Shown one piece after another: positions 59,852 through 64,000 of a DNA stretch of 64,000 nt. How positions within the stretch are numbered: the first letter of the stretch is position 1; each line of letters starts with the position of its first letter. The notes beneath the pieces are model-generated. The model was not told where the DNA came from. It did no database searches and was given only the letters and a program-made list of their open reading frames with translations. The position numbers and the translations under genes are program-made. The stretch is from Pseudoleptotrichia goodfellowii (GTDB taxonomy: Bacteria; Fusobacteriota; Fusobacteriia; Fusobacteriales; Leptotrichiaceae), in the NCBI RefSeq assembly GCF_007990505.1, contig NZ_AP019822.1:1736001-1800000 (forward strand), written 5' to 3'.

Positions 59852-60622
59852 ATGATTTTAGGATTTGATATAGGAAATACTCATATTGTTCCGATATTTT
59901 ATGATAACAACGGCAAAATTAAAGCGTCTTTCAGAATTCCGACACGTTTATCTTTCACTGAAGACACTTTGTTTTCCATGCTGAAAACATTGGCAGATAA
60001 CAATAATATAAATATTTACGATGTTACGGATATTGCCGTTTCTTCGGTCGTTCCTCATATTAATGAGATTTTCGAGTATCTGGGACAGAATTATTTTGAT
60101 ATTCAGCCTGAATTTATTTCTCTCGATACTATAAACGATGAAATTAAATTACTCGACGGAATGGAAAGAGGATTGGGTGCTGATAGAATAGCCGATATTT
60201 TGGCGGCTAAAAAACTTTTCCCCGAAAAAGAATTTGTAATTATCGATTTCGGTACGGCAACTACTTTTGATGCAGTTAAAAATTCCACTTATATGGGCGG
60301 TTGTATATTGCCGGGAATCGAATTATCCGTAAATACGCTATTTAACAACACGGCAAAACTTCCGAAAATTAAGTTTGAAAAGCCTGATACTGTTTTCGGA
60401 ATTGACACGGTTACACAAATTAATGCCGGTATTTTTTACGGAAATGTAGGAACAATAAAAGAACTTATCTCCCAATACAAAAAAGAAATGCCCGAAGCAT
60501 ACATAATTTCCACAGGCGGTCAAGGTAAAAAAATATCCGAATATATTTCGGAAATTGATGAATATATTCCGAAACTCGGTGAAAAAGGGATATTTGAATT
60601 TTATAAACTTCGTAAAAAATAA
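59852..60622 (+). CDS. coaX: Type III pantothenate kinase
   Basis: The first enzyme of coenzyme A synthesis, about 256 residues, of the CoaX family (ASKHA fold). Motifs: N-terminal phosphate loop GFDIGNTHIV, then RGLGADRIADILAAKKLF and VIIDFGTATTFDAV. I start at ATG 59852 after GGAGG; a longer frame from 59810 overlaps the OPT gene and has no site. CoaX enzymes use K+ or NH4+ and are not inhibited by CoA. Confidence 0.95.
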   Translation: MILGFDIGNTHIVPIFYDNNGKIKASFRIPTRLSFTEDTLFSMLKTLADNNNINIYDVTDIAVSSVVPHINEIFEYLGQNYFDIQPEFISLDTINDEIKLLDGMERGLGADRIADILAAKKLFPEKEFVIIDFGTATTFDAVKNSTYMGGCILPGIELSVNTLFNNTAKLPKIKFEKPDTVFGIDTVTQINAGIFYGNVGTIKELISQYKKEMPEAYIISTGGQGKKISEYISEIDEYIPKLGEKGIFEFYKLRKK

Positions 60623-60643
60623 CTAATCCATAAAGGAGAAAAA

Positions 60644-61435
60644 GTGAAACTGAAATCAAAAAAGATATTTGTCATTATGATAATTTTACCAATAATTACT
60701 TTTTTAAGCCTTAAAATCACGAAAATTCTTTTATATCACGAATACGATGTCAAGAAATTCGGTACTTTCAATAATGATGTTGTTATTACGTTTCACGGGA
60801 TTTACGGCGAGTATAAAGATATGGAAGTCATTGACAAAACCCTTGAAAAAGAAAGATATTCGGGCATAAATATACAATATCCGACTACAGAAGGTACTGT
60901 CGAAGAAATTTCCGAAAAATATATCGCTCCGAATGTAGAAAATATCTTGAAAACAGTCGAAGAGGATAATAAAAAAAGACGGGAACAGGGACTTCCCGAA
61001 AAGAAAGTACATTTTGTAGTCCATTCTATGGGAACAGGGATTTTGAGATATTATTTAAAAACTCACAAAATAAATAACTTAGGAAAAGTCGTTTTTATTT
61101 CCCCTCCTTCACACGGAAGTCAACTGTCTGACAATCCTATATCCGACATACTCAGAGATACTTTAGGAGAGGCAGTTGCCCAATTTAAAACTGCTCCGAA
61201 CAGTTTTATAAATTCTTTGGGAGAGCCTGATTATCCGTGCTATGTAATAATAGGAAATAAATCCAATAATTTTCTTTATTCTATTTTGATTCCGGGAGTG
61301 GACGACGGAATGGTCCCTTTTAAAACTTCAAGATTGGAAAACTGTAAATACAAAGTAATGGAAAATGACACACATACAAGTATCTTGGAGGACAAAAGAA
61401 CACTTGACGAGATTATTGAGTATTTGAGAAATTAA
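60644..61435 (+). CDS. Membrane-anchored alpha/beta hydrolase, lipase-like
   Basis: A 263-residue serine hydrolase. One N-terminal membrane helix (residues 8-30) anchors it with the catalytic domain outside. The oxyanion region is TFHGIYGEY and the nucleophile elbow VHSMGTG (Ser128). An Asp in VDDGMVPF and His in NDTHTSIL complete the triad. It resembles DUF915/lipase-type enzymes. The start is GTG 60644 with AAGGAG before it, 21 bases after coaX. Its substrate is unknown. Confidence 0.8.
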   Translation: MKLKSKKIFVIMIILPIITFLSLKITKILLYHEYDVKKFGTFNNDVVITFHGIYGEYKDMEVIDKTLEKERYSGINIQYPTTEGTVEEISEKYIAPNVENILKTVEEDNKKRREQGLPEKKVHFVVHSMGTGILRYYLKTHKINNLGKVVFISPPSHGSQLSDNPISDILRDTLGEAVAQFKTAPNSFINSLGEPDYPCYVIIGNKSNNFLYSILIPGVDDGMVPFKTSRLENCKYKVMENDTHTSILEDKRTLDEIIEYLRN

Positions 61436-61438
61436 ATT

Positions 61439-61459
61439 GTGAGGACTTATTGTCCTCAC
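61439..61459 (+). terminator. Terminator after the hydrolase
   Basis: GTGAGGAC (61439-61446) pairs with GTCCTCAC (61452-61459) over a 5-base loop, 3 bases after the stop. A T-rich stretch ATTCCTGTTTATTTTC follows. Confidence 0.65.
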
Positions 61460-61477
61460 ATTCCTGTTTATTTTCAT

Positions 61478-61497
61478 ATTGTAAAATTTGAAAGTTG
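61478..61497. repeat. Remnant of the right end of the intergenic palindrome
   Basis: ATTGTAAAATTTGAAAGTTG matches the right end of the 27493 and 54496 elements (TTGTAAAATATGAATGTTG in the latter). No left half is present. It sits between convergent genes, beside a GTGAGG hairpin. Confidence 0.5.
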
Positions 61498-61535
61498 ATA
61501 ATACTGCAGTATTTAAAATCCCGATTTTCTCATAA

Positions 61536-62900
61536 TTAAATTCTTTCCAGTCTTTTTTCCATTATTTTAATTCTCTGAATAATATCTTCTTTTACTTTTT
61601 TGTCGATTAATTTTTGCATTTCCTCTTTTCCCAATTCTTTTCCGTTATTCTGATCTCTGTATGCTAACGGAACATTTTGACCCTTGTATCTTATTTTTTC
61701 CGAATTATTTTCTTCGATTAAATAATTTGAATAACTGTCTTTATACTGAACTCCGTCAATTCTTATTCTGTAATCGGTTCTCATTTTTTCTTTTACAGAA
61801 GTTATTATTTTATCGAAAGAATTTACTTTGTAAAGTATTTGCATGTCATTTCCTATACCCGAGGGAGTCTTTTCAGAAAGTTTTTCTGTATAAGTCACAG
61901 GATCGGAAACATAGTAATTTCTTTCAGTATATTCTATAATCAATTCAGGATTGCTGTCATCTCTGTATCCTATGTCTTTTAATGTTTCCTCTATAACATT
62001 TCTGTACTTTGTATCTCCTACAATTTTATATCTGAAAAAGCCCTGTTTGCAATAAAGATTCGCTAAATTTGCAGCATCTTTATAGCCTCTTACAAAAGAA
62101 TCGGATTTTTTAAAATATTCGTATGCTTTTCTGTATTTTTCTTTTTGACTGTTTTCTTTTAAAGTTTCTTTTCCCATTTCATAATATTTTTCCGCATCTA
62201 TTAAGTCAGCTTTATTTTTATTTTCAGTATATTTATCATAAGAATTTCGGTAATTTTTTTCATAATTTTTGTATGTTTCCGAAACTTGAAAATACGATTT
62301 TTCGGCTTTTCTGTATTCTTTCATTTCTTCGTATTTTTCAGCTATTTTTATAAGATTGTCAGCTTTTGTTTTGAGAGAACTTTCATAAATTCTTTCATAT
62401 TTGGAAAATTTCATTTTATTCATTCGACTTAAAATCTGTGAAAAACCGTCATAATTTCCCAACTCTTCGGCTGCTTTATCATATAACCCCGAATCGAAAT
62501 AATCTCTGTATTTTTTCAAGATTAATTTATTTGCTTTACTGTAGAAATCCTCCCCTTTATATTTTGAAGTAAAATCGGTAAATCCTTTTGTATAATTCCT
62601 TTCTTCGAGCATTATATAAATTTTAAATAAATTTATATTCGCATTTATTTTCTGTTCCTCATTCCCGAAATTTGAAGCCATATCGCTGTAATATTCCGTA
62701 ATTTTAGAAAATTTTGATACAATCTCGTCTTTTACTTTGGAATTTACTTTTTTTATCCTGTTTTCATTTTTATCAAAATATTTTAAAGTAGTTTCAATAC
62801 TTTGGATATACTGCCCTTTTTCATATTCTTTCTGTGCCTTTTCCAAATCACATGATATCACTGCTAATATCAGTAATATAAATAATATTGCTTTTTTCAT
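61536..62900 (-). CDS. Hypothetical lipoprotein with helical repeats
   Basis: A 454-residue lipoprotein. The lipobox AVISC puts the lipidated Cys at residue 17. The mature protein is Lys/Glu/Tyr-rich and highly helical, with TPR-like pairs such as AEKYEEMKEYRKAEKSYFQV (about 185-205) and AEKYYEMGKETLKENSQKEK (about 235-255). A C-terminal domain of about 130 residues (KTPSGIGNDMQILYKVNSFD, then DYRIRIDGVQYKDSYSNYLI) is predicted to be beta-rich. The ribosome site is weak. No family is recognised. A structural or assembly role in the envelope would fit. Confidence 0.7.
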   Translation of the reverse strand: MKKAILFILLILAVISCDLEKAQKEYEKGQYIQSIETTLKYFDKNENRIKKVNSKVKDEIVSKFSKITEYYSDMASNFGNEEQKINANINLFKIYIMLEERNYTKGFTDFTSKYKGEDFYSKANKLILKKYRDYFDSGLYDKAAEELGNYDGFSQILSRMNKMKFSKYERIYESSLKTKADNLIKIAEKYEEMKEYRKAEKSYFQVSETYKNYEKNYRNSYDKYTENKNKADLIDAEKYYEMGKETLKENSQKEKYRKAYEYFKKSDSFVRGYKDAANLANLYCKQGFFRYKIVGDTKYRNVIEETLKDIGYRDDSNPELIIEYTERNYYVSDPVTYTEKLSEKTPSGIGNDMQILYKVNSFDKIITSVKEKMRTDYRIRIDGVQYKDSYSNYLIEENNSEKIRYKGQNVPLAYRDQNNGKELGKEEMQKLIDKKVKEDIIQRIKIMEKRLERI

Positions 62901-63132
62901 TTTAATTTCACAGAATTATTCTGAATAAGTTATTGATTATTTTATATGTATTTATGTTATTTATATCTCTACAAATCATACTTCGATATCTTAATTTCAG
63001 TAAATAACTCTATTTAATTCACGTCCTTTCAATTTTTGTTTTTATTGACGACGAATTTTATCACAACTGATTTTATTTTTGAAATAGAATTTTATTAGAG
63101 ATAAGTTATTTGTAGATACAGGATTTTTTCTT

Positions 63133-63519
63133 TTAAAACACTATATCTTCTATCGGATAAATCACAAATACAAGTATTTCCATAATTATAGTCAAAATAC
63201 AAAATATTGTCTTAATTTTAACACCTGATTTTCTAAGACTGAAAATTACCATCTTTGATATAAAAATTATTATAAAAATAGTCAAGATTAAAGCTATTGT
63301 TATATATCCCGATGAAAATAAATGATATTCGTTAAACAGTGTCCAATACCATAAAAACCATGAAAATAATGCAACTATACCTGCAGAAATCAAATTTTCC
63401 CAAAATATAAACGAACTTAATTCAAATTTTATTTTTATCAGACTTCTCCATTTAAAAATTTCCCATATTAAAATTGCTGTCGTTATAATTAAAGTCATTA
63501 TTTTTATATCTTCCATCAT
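63133..63519 (-). CDS. Hypothetical four-helix membrane protein
   Basis: An unrecognised 128-residue protein with about four hydrophobic helices (residues 6-22, 38-60, 72-94 and 104-122) and short charged loops. AAGGTCGG precedes a double ATG. The gap to the lipoprotein gene downstream (about 230 bases, 62901-63132) shows nothing recognisable, so co-transcription is uncertain. Confidence 0.55.
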   Translation of the reverse strand: MMEDIKIMTLIITTAILIWEIFKWRSLIKIKFELSSFIFWENLISAGIVALFSWFLWYWTLFNEYHLFSSGYITIALILTIFIIIFISKMVIFSLRKSGVKIKTIFCILTIIMEILVFVIYPIEDIVF

Positions 63520-63588
63520 TTCCGACCTTTCTTTTTAGAAATTTGTTTTTTTAATTTTAGCATAGTTATATTATTTTTACAAAAAAAT

Positions 63589-63695
63589 CAACCTTTAGAT
63601 TTTACATCGAAAAAATGTGTCAGTGAGCATTATGAAAACATCCTTTTTATTTTCACAGCTCACGTACATTTTTGAATATGTAAAATTTAAGGTTG
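63589..63695. repeat. Intergenic palindrome, copy 3 (107 bp, inverted orientation)
   Basis: CAACCTTTAGATTTTACAT and ATGTAAAATTTAAGGTTG close it, with GTGAGC/GCTCAC and GAAAA/TTTTC inside. Read on the minus strand it aligns with the 54496 copy from end to end. It lies between two minus-strand genes, next to a hairpin. Confidence 0.85.
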
Positions 63696-63706
63696 AAAAA
63701 GAGGGC

Positions 63707-63727
63707 TTAGGGGAATAATTCCCCTAA
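63707..63727 (-). terminator. Terminator after the DUF4198-like gene
   Basis: TTAGGGG (63707-63713) pairs with CCCCTAA (63721-63727) over a 7-base loop, 6 bases after the stop. On the minus strand GCCCTCTTTTTC follows. Confidence 0.6.
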
Positions 63728-63733
63728 AAAGTC

Positions 63734-64000
63734 TTACTTCACTTCAATCAATAAACTTGTATCTTCCACATATTTTTTCTCTCTGTCCACAAAAGCTTTT
63801 CCTCTTATAGACCAAAGTCCTTTATGTGGAAAAGATAACACAAAATATCCGTTATCGTCAGTATAAGTAGACATACTTACTTTTTCATTCTGTAATTTTC
63901 CTGTAAATGTTCCCTTACCTGCATCAAGTTTTCCGTTTACATAATTTACGGAAATATCAGTATTTTTCATAGGATTTCCTTTTTTATCTACAAGACGTCC
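63734..64000 (-). CDS. DUF4198-like exported protein, C-terminal part
   Basis: Only the last 89 residues are visible, since the frame runs off the right edge without a start (it opens GRLVDKKGNPMKNTDISVNY). A beta-sandwich pattern with TDDNGYFVLSFPHKGLWSIR and ending DTSLLIEVK resembles the C-terminus of DUF4198/NikM-like periplasmic proteins, often near metal or heme uptake genes. An internal ATG at 63970 is in frame, but GGNP-type strand residues upstream continue the domain, so it is not taken as the start. Confidence 0.65.
   Translation of the reverse strand, partial: GRLVDKKGNPMKNTDISVNYVNGKLDAGKGTFTGKLQNEKVSMSTYTDDNGYFVLSFPHKGLWSIRGKAFVDREKKYVEDTSLLIEVK

Overview
The window is AT-rich DNA from a fermentative bacterium with a Gram-negative envelope. 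It carries TonB/ExbBD with an outer-membrane receptor, a GmhA heptose isomerase, a pyruvate formate-lyase pair and a radical-SAM heme-degradation cluster. Together with the strong A/T codon bias this suggests Fusobacteriota, most likely Leptotrichiaceae. That placement is inferred from gene content only. No rRNA, tRNA, CRISPR array, transposase or phage gene was seen.

Layout. 1-3.9 kb: a pyruvate (or acetoin) dehydrogenase operon in which the lipoyl domain sits on E3 and is absent from E2. 4.1-5.7 kb: rpsP and two small hypothetical genes. 5.9-15.1 kb: one long heme operon, exbB-exbD-receptor-permease-ATPase-binding lipoprotein-tonB-HugZ-like protein-radical SAM anaerobilin synthase-flavodoxin, from one good promoter. 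15.3-19.4 kb: hemolysin III, gpmI, ogt, a frameshifted membrane gene and a short pyrophosphatase-like gene. 19.5-25.5 kb: addB-addA. 25.5-29.1 kb: a TPP-riboswitch-controlled thiamine or thiamine-precursor ABC system, interrupted by palindromic repeats. 29.4-33.2 kb: rclA-like reductase, oppA-like lipoprotein and a BPL_N protein. 33.6-38.5 kb: a two-gene membrane TIR/beta-propeller plus Rossmann-RyR-like system, probably a defence or signalling module. 38.7-44.9 kb: a galactitol-type PTS operon with an aldolase, a triosephosphate isomerase and YjbQ. 45.2-49.7 kb: gmhA, a LysR regulator, a DUF6320-like protein, an acyltransferase and a patatin. 50.1-54.4 kb: uvrB, an Spx/ArsC-like gene, xseA and dCMP deaminase. 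54.7-57.7 kb: pflB-pflA. 58.2-61.4 kb: an OPT transporter, coaX and a lipase-like hydrolase. 61.5-64 kb: a lipoprotein, a membrane protein and a partial DUF4198-like gene.

Three things stand out. First, two unlinked loci (29.1-29.4 kb and 49.8-50.1 kb) share one architecture: a strong promoter, a small RNA of about 75-80 nt, a terminator that contains a second promoter, a 5' stem-loop, a strong Shine-Dalgarno and a 19-residue hydrophobic peptide. In each locus the small RNA is complementary to the loop and the ribosome-binding region of its own peptide mRNA. The pairing sequences differ between the loci while the geometry is conserved, which is what a type I toxin-antitoxin family would show. 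Second, the TIR/RyR-like gene pair looks like an NAD-derived-nucleotide signalling or antiphage module. Third, an imperfect palindrome of about 110 bp recurs in intergenic regions, with divergent, end-only and internally deleted relatives.
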